Below, one piece after another: positions 24,764 through 32,349 of a stretch of 64,000 bases of DNA. This stretch comes from an uncultured Clostridia bacterium (GTDB taxonomy: Bacteria > Bacillota > Clostridia > Oscillospirales > Acutalibacteraceae). Each line of letters starts with the position of its first letter. The stretch's first letter is position 1. The notes beneath the pieces are model-generated. The model was given only the letters and a program-made list of their open reading frames with translations, was not told the DNA's origin and searched no databases. The DNA is taken from the NCBI GenBank assembly GCA_937880805.1, contig CALGRR010000067.1:1-64000 (forward strand), given 5' to 3'. The position numbers and the translations under genes were made by a program.

Positions 24764-25727
24764 TTTTAAACCAATGAGTTCCGAAGCTGCAAAGCAAATT
24801 TGCAGTTGGCGGTATGAACCGCCGTATAATATTTATGATTATATAACATATGAAGAAGCAGTCAAAAAACAATCCGCTATAACCCAAACTCAAAAAGCAG
24901 AGAATTATCTCTGCTTTTGGGATAAAGAAACACTTGTTGCATATACAAGCATAAATCAAAAGGGTGAAGAATTGTATATTGGCATCGGTATTGCTCCGCA
25001 GTTTTGCGGCAGGGGATTAGGCAGAGTTTATTTAAACAAAACAATAGCCGAATGTAAAAAAAGAAATCCGGATAAAGGTATTTGGGTGCAGGTGCGTTCT
25101 TGGAATGAACGTGCAATAAAGTGTTACCTTAAATGCGGCTTTGTTGAGAAATACAGAGATACCATTACAGACAGATTCAATAAAACAGCAGACTTTATTT
25201 ATATGAAATATGAAAGTGCTGCTTTGTTTAGTTATCTCAACAAATCCGATTTTTCAACCGTGGCAACCGACATCTTCAATATCCTTGCCGATAATATGGA
25301 GAAAATCGCTCCGACGGGAAACTCAAGAGAAGAGGATTATAAGTGCTGGTATGAGGGCGTAAGCGGCGGATTAAAGCGTGATGAGCGTCAGATTGTTCTT
25401 ATCAAAGACAGAGAAATTATCATCGGCTTTTTTCAGTATTACACCAACGAAAACACCTTTATGATGGAAGAAATTCAGTTTAAATCCGAGTATCAGGGCA
25501 AAGGCATTTTCAGAGAATTATACGGTTTTATATTCAAAAACATCAAAAATGATCTGGAGTTTGTTGAAGCCTATTCCAATATAAATAACCTTAAATCAAT
25601 CGGAATTCTTGAAAGATTAGGTCTGTCAAAAATCGGAGTTAACAAAAGCGGAAGCTGTTTTCACTTCAAGGGTATTTACAGCGGATTGCTGAAATGGTAC
25701 AATAGAAAAAATGACAAAAATGATTAA
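24750..25727 (+). CDS. Tandem GNAT acetyltransferase
   Basis: A 325-residue protein with two GNAT domains. The first (about 1-155) has the acetyl-CoA loop PQFCGRGLGRVYLNK and NERAIKCYLKCGF. The second (about 165-315) has EYQGKGIFRELYGF and NLKSIGILERLGL. Such double GNATs may use one domain catalytically and one structurally. The acceptor is unknown. It is the last gene of the run behind the attenuator, 13 bases before the sialidase-like gene, which may be read from the same transcript. Confidence 0.87.
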   Translation: MKTVNFKPMSSEAAKQICSWRYEPPYNIYDYITYEEAVKKQSAITQTQKAENYLCFWDKETLVAYTSINQKGEELYIGIGIAPQFCGRGLGRVYLNKTIAECKKRNPDKGIWVQVRSWNERAIKCYLKCGFVEKYRDTITDRFNKTADFIYMKYESAALFSYLNKSDFSTVATDIFNILADNMEKIAPTGNSREEDYKCWYEGVSGGLKRDERQIVLIKDREIIIGFFQYYTNENTFMMEEIQFKSEYQGKGIFRELYGFIFKNIKNDLEFVEAYSNINNLKSIGILERLGLSKIGVNKSGSCFHFKGIYSGLLKWYNRKNDKND

Positions 25728-25740
25728 CGGGTGAAATATT

Positions 25741-26811
25741 ATGAAAAAAATCGGCAGAGAGGTGCTCTTTCTTGCTGCGTCGGAAAAAACTCCGAGAAAC
25801 GGCGAAGGCTCTTTTATAAGGCTTCAAAACGGCAATCTGATGTTTGCATACACAGATTTTTCGGGTGATGATTGGGAAGATGATGCAGTTGCACATATTT
25901 CAGCTTTGATTTCAGGCGATGAGGGTGAAACCTGGTCGGATAAAAAGGTGCTTTTTGAAAAGCCTGCAGAATCAAAAAACATAATGAGCTTCTCGTTTTT
26001 GCGAATGAATAACGGCGACATCGGCGCGTTTTATATAATAAAAAATGCCGATGGAACGGATAAAATAGTTTTAACCCGTTCTGCCGACGAGGGCGAAAGC
26101 TGGAGCGAGCCCGTAAACTGTCTTGACTGCCTTGATGTTCAGGATTATTATGTCATAAATAACGACAGAGTTATAAAGCTTAAAAGCGGAAGAATTATCC
26201 TTCCGCTTGCAAGGCATACCGTTCTTACCGAGCATAAGGATTTTATGCCGGGTGAGATATGCTTTGTTGTTTCCGATGATGACGGTTATTCGTGGAGAAA
26301 AACCGAAACAGAGCTGAAATGTCCTTTTAAAAATAATCACGACGGCTATGAGGAGCCGGGTTTATATGAGCTTTCTGACGGCAGGGTGTGGTGCTACATA
26401 AGAACAAGCCTCGGCTTTCAGTATGAGGCTTTTTCAAATGACGGCGGAATTACCTGGTCGGAGCCCGCACCGAATATGTTCTTTTCATCTCCTTGCTCAC
26501 CGATGCTTGTCAAGGATTGCGGAGAATATACTCTTGCGGTTTTCAACCCCGTGCCCGAGCACGCATTAAGACCCGAGAGCGAGCCCTGGGGCAGAACGCC
26601 TTATGTTATAGCAGTAAGCACAGACAAGGGCAAAACATTCAGTAAAGAAAAGATTTTTTATATTGAAGATGACCTCGGTAACGGCTATTGTTACCCCGCA
26701 ATAATTGAGGTTGAGGGAGGCTTTCTTGTTGCGTATTATCACAGCAATAACACGGGAATTCCCCTCAACAGCACAAAAATGATAAAGATTATGTTTGATG
26801 AGATAGCTTGA
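25741..26811 (+). CDS. BNR/Asp-box sialidase-family protein
   Basis: A 356-residue six-bladed propeller-type protein. Asp boxes are visible at SGDEGETWS, SADEGESWS, SDDDGYSWR, SNDGGITWS and a looser STDKGKTFS. The family includes GH33 exo-alpha-sialidases and many uncharacterised glycosidases; no clear FRIP motif is present, so sialidase activity is uncertain. No signal peptide is seen, so it would act in the cytoplasm. The base composition is like the core genes, unlike the more A-rich genes before it. Confidence 0.82.
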   Translation: MKKIGREVLFLAASEKTPRNGEGSFIRLQNGNLMFAYTDFSGDDWEDDAVAHISALISGDEGETWSDKKVLFEKPAESKNIMSFSFLRMNNGDIGAFYIIKNADGTDKIVLTRSADEGESWSEPVNCLDCLDVQDYYVINNDRVIKLKSGRIILPLARHTVLTEHKDFMPGEICFVVSDDDGYSWRKTETELKCPFKNNHDGYEEPGLYELSDGRVWCYIRTSLGFQYEAFSNDGGITWSEPAPNMFFSSPCSPMLVKDCGEYTLAVFNPVPEHALRPESEPWGRTPYVIAVSTDKGKTFSKEKIFYIEDDLGNGYCYPAIIEVEGGFLVAYYHSNNTGIPLNSTKMIKIMFDEIA

Positions 26812-26858
26812 TATATATTATATTGTATCAACAAAGCTTATCAAAAAGTAAAATATAC

Positions 26859-26892
26859 TTGACAAAATGTAATTTGTATGCTATTGTATAAT
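26859..26892 (+). promoter_or_regulatory. Promoter of the membrane-protein/XRE pair
   Basis: TTGACA (26859-26864) has TATTGT at 17-base spacing (26882-26887) and a consensus TATAAT at 22 (26887-26892). The -10 choice is uncertain. Confidence 0.6.
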
Positions 26893-26927
26893 TGAGCTCA
26901 GGATAATTGCATTTTGGAGGTAGTTAT

Positions 26928-27569
26928 ATGGAAATGTGGATGATAGGCTTTCTTGTGGGTTTGGTTACGGCTTTGTTGGTATTAACGGCTGTTTATGTTT
27001 TATCCAAAAACAAAGAGAAGCTTTTGCAAAATAAGGCAAGCTACGATGAAAGACAGAGAAAGGCAAGAGGAGATGCATACAAAGCGGGTTTTATAACTGC
27101 ATTGGTCTGTATGGCGGGTTTGCTGATTGCGGAATTTTTCTCAATCGAAAAAGGCGGATTTGATTTAGTTATTCCGCTTTCAGTTGCAGCGTCGGTTTCT
27201 CTTGCTGTGTTTGGCTGTGTCTGTGTTTGGAAGGATGCGTGGCTGAGTCTTAAAGACAGCCCCCAAAAAACTATTCTTTCCACCTCATTTGTTGTTATTT
27301 TAAACCTTGCAGTCAGCATAAACGGATTTTTAAGCATAAATAACTTGTTTGGGCAGAATATCAGAATTATAGATGCAGTAAATATGCAGAATTTTATAAA
27401 CGGTTTGCCGTATGAGTCTTTGCCTTATGAGCCGAGGGCTTTGCAGCTTTATATGCCTTTTATCAATATGCTCTGTGCCGTAACTATTTTTATTGTGCTC
27501 ATAAACTATTTAATAAAGCTTGCGGTTGATAAGTCAAGAGAAAAGAGAGAAGTGAATGAAGAATCTTAA
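26928..27569 (+). CDS. Four-to-five-segment membrane protein paired with an XRE regulator
   Basis: A 213-residue membrane protein with hydrophobic segments near 4-22, 50-68, 73-93, 105-125 and 175-197. The conserved YDERQRKARGDAYKAGF segment between the first two is typical of small DUF-type membrane proteins found next to YozG-like XRE regulators. The function is unknown. The ATG at 26928 follows TTGGAGGT; a TTG start seven codons earlier is less likely. It overlaps the XRE gene by 14 bases. Confidence 0.85.
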   Translation: MEMWMIGFLVGLVTALLVLTAVYVLSKNKEKLLQNKASYDERQRKARGDAYKAGFITALVCMAGLLIAEFFSIEKGGFDLVIPLSVAASVSLAVFGCVCVWKDAWLSLKDSPQKTILSTSFVVILNLAVSINGFLSINNLFGQNIRIIDAVNMQNFINGLPYESLPYEPRALQLYMPFINMLCAVTIFIVLINYLIKLAVDKSREKREVNEES

Positions 27570-27747
27570 AATGAAATCTGCAAGAGCAGCAAAGGATATG
27601 TCACAGCAGCAGCTTGCCGATGCGGTGGGGGTATCACGCCAAACGGTCAATGCAATAGAAAAAGGGGACTATAATCCAACAATCAATCTTTGCATTGCAA
27701 TTTGTAAAGCTCTTGATAAAACTCTTGATGAACTCTTCTGGAATTAA
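27556..27747 (+). CDS. Small XRE-family regulator (YozG-like)
   Basis: A 63-residue protein made only of an HTH_3 domain: MSQQQLADAVGVSRQTVNAI is the recognition region and DKTLDELFW the usual end. These tiny regulators are normally co-transcribed with a membrane protein, as here with an overlap. The pair probably responds to a membrane-sensed signal. A bidirectional terminator follows at once. Confidence 0.93.
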   Translation: MKNLKMKSARAAKDMSQQQLADAVGVSRQTVNAIEKGDYNPTINLCIAICKALDKTLDELFWN

Positions 27748-27753
27748 AAATTA

Positions 27754-27787
27754 ACCTCTGTGTGTTCGCTTTTGAGCACACAGAGGT
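27754..27787. terminator. Bidirectional terminator
   Basis: The perfect 11-bp stem acctctgtgtg/cacacagaggt has a 12-base loop. TTTTG follows on plus and TTAATTTTTAA on minus. Confidence 0.88.
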
Positions 27788-27791
27788 TTTG

Positions 27792-28433
27792 TTATTTGTT
27801 TAGTATTGAATTAAGCAAATCCGGTCGCTTTGTTGTTATGTTATCGGGGTTCGCTTTAATAACCTTTTTCATTTCTCTTTTTTTGTTTGCGGTCCAGAGC
27901 GAAACCTCCAGCCCGTTTTTATGCATTACATCAGAAAACTGTTTTTTTACACCTCTGAAGTTTGCGTTGATTCCGATAACTCCGAGTGCTTTTGCTTTAT
28001 TGGCAACAGCCTGAGCTGCATCCTCTTTTTTTGATTCTTTTCTTGAAACCGAATAGTTCAGATAACAGGGGATTGCCGAATTATTTTTAACCTTTTCAAC
28101 CCAAGTTTCAAAAACACCCGTGTAAAAAACACGGCTCATCATTTTGTGTTTTTTGATTATTTCATCAACTGCGGGAAGATTTGCGGTTGATTTTAAATCA
28201 AGATTAACCTTGCAGCTGCTTTTGGCAAGAAGCTTTATTGCATCCTCAAAAAGAACACCTTCGTTTTCTGCAGGAGCAGAGGAATGGATGATAACGGGTG
28301 TACCGCAAGGTCTGAATGTAACATCTATTTCAATTATTTCCGCATTACTGTTGATTGCGGTTTGAATTGATTCAAGTGTGTTCGGTTCGGTGTCCATTGC
28401 ACCTGCGTGCCAGGTAACAGAAGGCTTTTTCAT
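27792..28433 (-). CDS. Divergent glycerophosphodiester phosphodiesterase-like protein
   Basis: A 213-residue TIM-barrel protein of the GDPD family. It begins HAGAMDTEPNTLES, where canonical enzymes have HRG and PENT, so the Arg is replaced by Ala. EIDVTF keeps the metal-binding Glu/Asp and the later His of VIIHSS is kept, although the Asp after it is lost. LDLKST supplies the Lys. This subgroup is known in Firmicutes but its substrate is not. I start at 28433 after GAGGTTG; the longer frame would overlap the GNAT gene upstream. It probably follows that gene in one transcript. Confidence 0.75.
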   Translation of the reverse strand: MKKPSVTWHAGAMDTEPNTLESIQTAINSNAEIIEIDVTFRPCGTPVIIHSSAPAENEGVLFEDAIKLLAKSSCKVNLDLKSTANLPAVDEIIKKHKMMSRVFYTGVFETWVEKVKNNSAIPCYLNYSVSRKESKKEDAAQAVANKAKALGVIGINANFRGVKKQFSDVMHKNGLEVSLWTANKKREMKKVIKANPDNITTKRPDLLNSILNK

Positions 28434-28446
28434 AATCTTCAACCTC

Positions 28447-28914
28447 TTATTCTGCCATTTTTTTAAGCGAATCGCCCGTGAGGCGGTATGTTGTCCAATC
28501 ATCAAGCGGGGTTGCGTTAAGAGATAAATAAAATTCAATGCTCGGTTTATTCCAATCGAGGCAGCACCATTCAAGCCTTCCGCAGCCACGCTCAACAGCG
28601 ATTTTTGCAAGCTCCTTCAAAAGACCCTTGCCGCAGCCTTTTCCGCGGTATTCGGGAAGCACAAACAAATCTTCAAGATATATTCCCGAACGCCCGAGAA
28701 AGGTTGAAAAGTTATGAAAGAAAAGAGCAAAGCCAACCTCTTTGTTATCTTCAAGTGCAAAAATTACCTCTGCCTTTTTCTTTTCAAAAATCCATTCTTC
28801 AAGCAGTTCCTTTGTTGCAACAACTTCATTTTCCATCTTTTCATAAATTGCAAGCTGTCTGATGAAAAACAGAATTTTTTCCGCATCTTCTTTTTGAGCA
28901 AATCTGAAATTCAT
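28447..28914 (-). CDS. GNAT acetyltransferase (diamine-acetyltransferase-like)
   Basis: A 155-residue single GNAT domain. LEDLFVLPEYRGKGCGKGLL (about 85-104) holds beta-4 and the acetyl-CoA loop. CGRLEWCCLDWNKPSIEFY follows, as in spermine/spermidine acetyltransferase-like enzymes and thialysine acetyltransferases. Substrate assignment is inference from that resemblance. It lies 1 base from the MFS carrier gene upstream and 13 bases before the GDPD-like gene, forming a three-gene operon. Confidence 0.87.
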   Translation of the reverse strand: MNFRFAQKEDAEKILFFIRQLAIYEKMENEVVATKELLEEWIFEKKKAEVIFALEDNKEVGFALFFHNFSTFLGRSGIYLEDLFVLPEYRGKGCGKGLLKELAKIAVERGCGRLEWCCLDWNKPSIEFYLSLNATPLDDWTTYRLTGDSLKKMAE

Positions 28915-28915
28915 T

Positions 28916-30136
28916 TTATTTCTCCGTTTTTTTCATAAACATATTTCCCGCAAAGCAGGCAAGTGCCGCCGCAGCACAGATTATTAACATAATTATAAAC
29001 ACCGCATTCCAGCCCTTTGCCTGAGAAACAGCACCGAGAGAGTATGAGGTAACGGTGCTTCCGATATAGCAGAAGGTGTTGAGAAGCCCTGCAGCAAAGC
29101 CTGCATTGAGAAGCTTGCGGTTATCAAGAGCAAACATACTTGTTATAACATTGTTTATCATTGCCATACAGCAGGCAATGCAGATAAAGCAAAGCATAAT
29201 CATAACAAGGCTGTGTATTTTCATTGAAATAAGAATTCCGCCGCAAATAAGTGCTGAAAGAGCAAACATCATAAAGTTCATAGCTGCGTGGGATTCTATT
29301 TTTTCGTGAATCTTCTTTATTATTGCCGCACCGAAGGTTGAAATGAGGGGCAGAAGAAGAGTGAGAAGAATTGAGAAGGATTGCGAAACATCAAATTCTT
29401 CGTAAAGAACGGAGGGCACCCAGGTGTTGATGCCGTCTTTTATAAATCCGTTTGCAACGCCCGCAAAAGCGGTTACAGCGAGGGCGGCCATGATACCTTT
29501 GCCCATTTTGACTTTTTCTTCTTTTTCGGCTTTAATCTCTTCAGCCTTCTTGCTGCTCTTTCCGTAAAGTGAAATCCACACAAAAGCACTCACGGCAAGC
29601 ACTGCAGAGGCGATATAGAAAACGGTTCGCCACGCACCGTAATTTACGCAAAGTGCCGATATTCCGTATGAAACAAAGGTTCCCACCGCAACCGTGGTGC
29701 TCATAACAAGGATTGCTTTAGGCAGCATTTTATCCGAAACAAGGTCGGAAAGCGTTTTTATAAGAGTGCTCCATAAAACGGATTGAGCCATACCGTTGAA
29801 CATCCAGATGAATTTCATAACCGAAATATCACCGCATAAAGGCATAATCAGATTTAAAGCAGCCGATGTTATAAGTGAAGCGAAAATCGTTATTTTTGAA
29901 TTGTATTTTTTTGAAAGTATTCCGTTGACAAGCTGACCCGCACCGTAAGCAAAAAAGAAAAATGAGCTTACAAGACCCGCATCAGCTTTTGTTACGCCAA
30001 GGTCATCAATCAGGGCAACGATTGATGCGTTATAATTCAGTCTGCCAACATAAGCGGCGGTGTAGGCAAGCCAGCAGATAAAAATGATGCGTCTGTCACG
30101 CTTTTTTATTTCATTTTCTGTAAGAACAGGGGACAT
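28916..30136 (-). CDS. MFS transporter, OPA (organophosphate:phosphate antiporter) type
   Basis: A 406-residue carrier with 12 hydrophobic segments. The N-terminus RRIIFICWLAYTAAYVGRLN matches the family's first helix with its Tyr-x-x-R-x-Asn pattern. A long polar loop (SSKKAEEIKAEKEEKVKMG) lies between helices 6 and 7. OPA members exchange glycerol-3-P, hexose-P or phosphoglycerate for phosphate. A GDPD gene in the same operon makes glycerol-3-P a reasonable guess. The ATG at 30136 follows AAGAAGGT, six codons inside the longest frame. Confidence 0.85.
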   Translation of the reverse strand: MSPVLTENEIKKRDRRIIFICWLAYTAAYVGRLNYNASIVALIDDLGVTKADAGLVSSFFFFAYGAGQLVNGILSKKYNSKITIFASLITSAALNLIMPLCGDISVMKFIWMFNGMAQSVLWSTLIKTLSDLVSDKMLPKAILVMSTTVAVGTFVSYGISALCVNYGAWRTVFYIASAVLAVSAFVWISLYGKSSKKAEEIKAEKEEKVKMGKGIMAALAVTAFAGVANGFIKDGINTWVPSVLYEEFDVSQSFSILLTLLLPLISTFGAAIIKKIHEKIESHAAMNFMMFALSALICGGILISMKIHSLVMIMLCFICIACCMAMINNVITSMFALDNRKLLNAGFAAGLLNTFCYIGSTVTSYSLGAVSQAKGWNAVFIIMLIICAAAALACFAGNMFMKKTEK

Positions 30137-30160
30137 AATATACCTTCTTTCCAAGAAGAA

Positions 30161-30189
30161 ATTTTAACAGTTTTCAGCTTTAAAGTCAA
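30161..30189 (-). promoter_or_regulatory. Promoter of the MFS/GNAT/GDPD operon
   Basis: On the minus strand TTGACT (30189-30184), 17 bases and TAAAAT (30166-30161) lie 25 bases before the start. Confidence 0.75.
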
Positions 30190-30207
30190 TCTGGCTTTAT
30201 AAATATT

Positions 30208-30236
30208 TTGACAATAATGTAAATATATGGTAAAAT
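30208..30236 (+). promoter_or_regulatory. Promoter of nadE
   Basis: TTGACA (30208-30213), 17 bases and TAAAAT (30231-30236), 31 bases before the start. It is divergent from the MFS promoter, 18 bases apart. Confidence 0.8.
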
Positions 30237-30266
30237 ATTTTCATTAAACCGAAAAGAGGTTTTTAT

Positions 30267-32198
30267 ATGTTTGATTTTTTCAGAGTTGCCTGTGCGGTGC
30301 CCGATGTTGAGGTTGCCGATGTTGATTTCAACACAGAGCAGATAATTGAATTTATTGAGCTTGCCTGCAAAAGAAGCGTTGATGCAGTTGTATTTCCCGA
30401 GCTTTGCGTAACGGGAGCAACCTGCGGCGATTTGTTTATGCAGAAGGCTTTGCTCAATGCTGCAAAAAAAGCGGTAATAACCGTTGCAAAGGCCACGGAA
30501 AATGAAGATATTATTGCGTTAATCGGAGCTCCGCTTGAAATCGGAGATGCCGTTTATAACTGCGGTTTAATAATAAATAACGGAAAAATCAAAGGCATTG
30601 TTCCAAAACAATATGCGGGCAAAAGCCGTTGGTTTTCATCGGGCAGCGTTCTTTCGGATTGCTCGGTAAAATCCCTGATTTTCGGTGCGGAGGAAGAATA
30701 TGAAATACCCGTCGGTAATCTTATTTTTGATTGCTCGGGCGTGAAAATCGGCGTTGAAATATCCGATGATTCTCTTGCTCCCGTTTCGCCCGGCTCATTG
30801 CTCTGCCTCTCGGGTGCACAGCTTATTCTCAACCCCTCGGCAACAGCAGAAAAGGTTGGGAAAAGGGAGTTTATCAAGGGCTTTGCAAAGAATTATTCCG
30901 CAAAAAATATCTGTGCCTATGCTTATTGCTCTGCGGGCTGCAGGGAATCAACAAGCGAAGCTGTTTATTCGGGCTACAGCATCATTGCCGAAAACGGCAA
31001 AACCGCTTCAGAGCTTGAAGAATATATTTCATCCGATTATATGATAGTGTCGGATATTGATACGGAAAAAATCAGTCACGGCAGACTCGGCAATCCTCTC
31101 TTTAATGAGTGCAAGGCATTTTACGCAGAGGGTGTTGAGGTTGTTGAAATCAATAAAAACGAGTCAAAATCCTGCGGTGAATATGCCAAGGTCAAAAAGC
31201 TGCCGTTTATTCCGTCAAACGAAAAAGAAAGAATAAAAAGATGCCTTTCAATATTTGAAGTTCAGGTTGCGGGTCTTAAAAAGAGGCTCGAAAAAACACG
31301 CTCAAATCCCGTTATAGGTATTTCGGGCGGTCTTGATTCAACTCTTGCTCTGCTTGTGAGCGTTCAGGCAATTAAAGAACTCGGCAGACCCTTAACCGAT
31401 GTTATAGGCATAACAATGCCTTGCTTCGGCACAACCGACAGAACCTATAACAATGCTCTTTCACTTATGAAAGCGTTGGGAATAACTTCAAAAGAAATAA
31501 ATATCAAAGAAGCCTGCCTTCAGCATTTTGAGGATATAGGTCAGCAGGCCGATAATTATGATGCAACCTATGAAAATGCCCAGGCAAGAGAAAGAACTCA
31601 GGTTCTTATGGATTATGCAGGCAAATCAAACGGAATAGTTATCGGCACGGGAGATATGAGCGAGCTCGCACTCGGTTGGTGCACATATAACGGCGACCAT
31701 ATGAGTATGTATGCCGTTAATTCAAATGTTCCCAAAACGCTTATTCGCTGGATAATTGATGCTCTCATAAAGCACGGCGTTTTTGATGAAGCTGCGGAAT
31801 ATCTTACGGATATTGTTGACACACCGATAAGCCCCGAATTGCTTCCGCCCGATGCACAGGGCAAAATCGCACAGCAGACAGAAAGCATCGTTGGTCCCTA
31901 TGCACTTCACGATTTCTTCCTCTATAATCTTCTGCGTTACGGCTTTGAGCCCGAAAAAATTTATATGCTTGCAAACAAAGCGTTTGCGGGTGATTTCGAT
32001 TCCGAAACAATCCTTAAATGGCTTAAGGTTTTTTATCGCAGATTCTTTACCCAGCAGTTCAAAAGAAACTGTGTGCCCGACGGCATAAAGCTCGGAAGCG
32101 TTGGTGTTTCACCCAAAAACGAATGGGTTATGCCGAGCGATGCGGCGGGAACAATCTGGCTTAAAAGAATTGAGAATGTATACTTTTTGAAACAGTAA
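30267..32198 (+). CDS. nadE: NAD+ synthetase, two-domain form with altered glutaminase nucleophile
   Basis: A 643-residue protein. The N-terminal nitrilase-fold domain (about 1-290) would normally release ammonia from Gln. Glu45 (VFPELC) and Lys114 (VPKQYAGKSRWFSSG) are kept. The nucleophile position, usually Cys in GVEICEDLW, reads GVEISDDSL, with Ser166 (30762-30764). The C-terminal synthetase domain is intact: ISGGLDSTLAL (352-362), GTGDMSELALGW and QFKRNCVPDG. It amidates deamido-NAD+ to NAD+ using ATP. With Ser in place of Cys it probably uses free ammonia or a separate source. RBS AAAAGAGG precedes the ATG. Confidence 0.93.
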   Translation: MFDFFRVACAVPDVEVADVDFNTEQIIEFIELACKRSVDAVVFPELCVTGATCGDLFMQKALLNAAKKAVITVAKATENEDIIALIGAPLEIGDAVYNCGLIINNGKIKGIVPKQYAGKSRWFSSGSVLSDCSVKSLIFGAEEEYEIPVGNLIFDCSGVKIGVEISDDSLAPVSPGSLLCLSGAQLILNPSATAEKVGKREFIKGFAKNYSAKNICAYAYCSAGCRESTSEAVYSGYSIIAENGKTASELEEYISSDYMIVSDIDTEKISHGRLGNPLFNECKAFYAEGVEVVEINKNESKSCGEYAKVKKLPFIPSNEKERIKRCLSIFEVQVAGLKKRLEKTRSNPVIGISGGLDSTLALLVSVQAIKELGRPLTDVIGITMPCFGTTDRTYNNALSLMKALGITSKEINIKEACLQHFEDIGQQADNYDATYENAQARERTQVLMDYAGKSNGIVIGTGDMSELALGWCTYNGDHMSMYAVNSNVPKTLIRWIIDALIKHGVFDEAAEYLTDIVDTPISPELLPPDAQGKIAQQTESIVGPYALHDFFLYNLLRYGFEPEKIYMLANKAFAGDFDSETILKWLKVFYRRFFTQQFKRNCVPDGIKLGSVGVSPKNEWVMPSDAAGTIWLKRIENVYFLKQ

Positions 32199-32221
32199 TC
32201 TCATATTGCAAATATCTACAA

Positions 32222-32243
32222 AAAGCCCGCTTTTGCGGGCTTT
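32222..32243 (+). terminator. Terminator after nadE
   Basis: The perfect 9-bp stem aaagcccgc/gcgggcttt has a 4-base loop and is followed by GTTATT. Confidence 0.85.
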
Positions 32244-32288
32244 GTTATTGTAAGATTATCAGAATATAAATAAATCATCAAAATATTC

Positions 32289-32317
32289 TTGATTTTGAGT
32301 TGTTTTAAATATATACT
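32289..32317 (+). promoter_or_regulatory. Promoter of glnN
   Basis: TTGATT (32289-32294), 17 bases and TATACT (32312-32317). Confidence 0.6.
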
Positions 32318-32349
32318 AAATTGTATTCTAAATGAATGGAGATAAAAGG

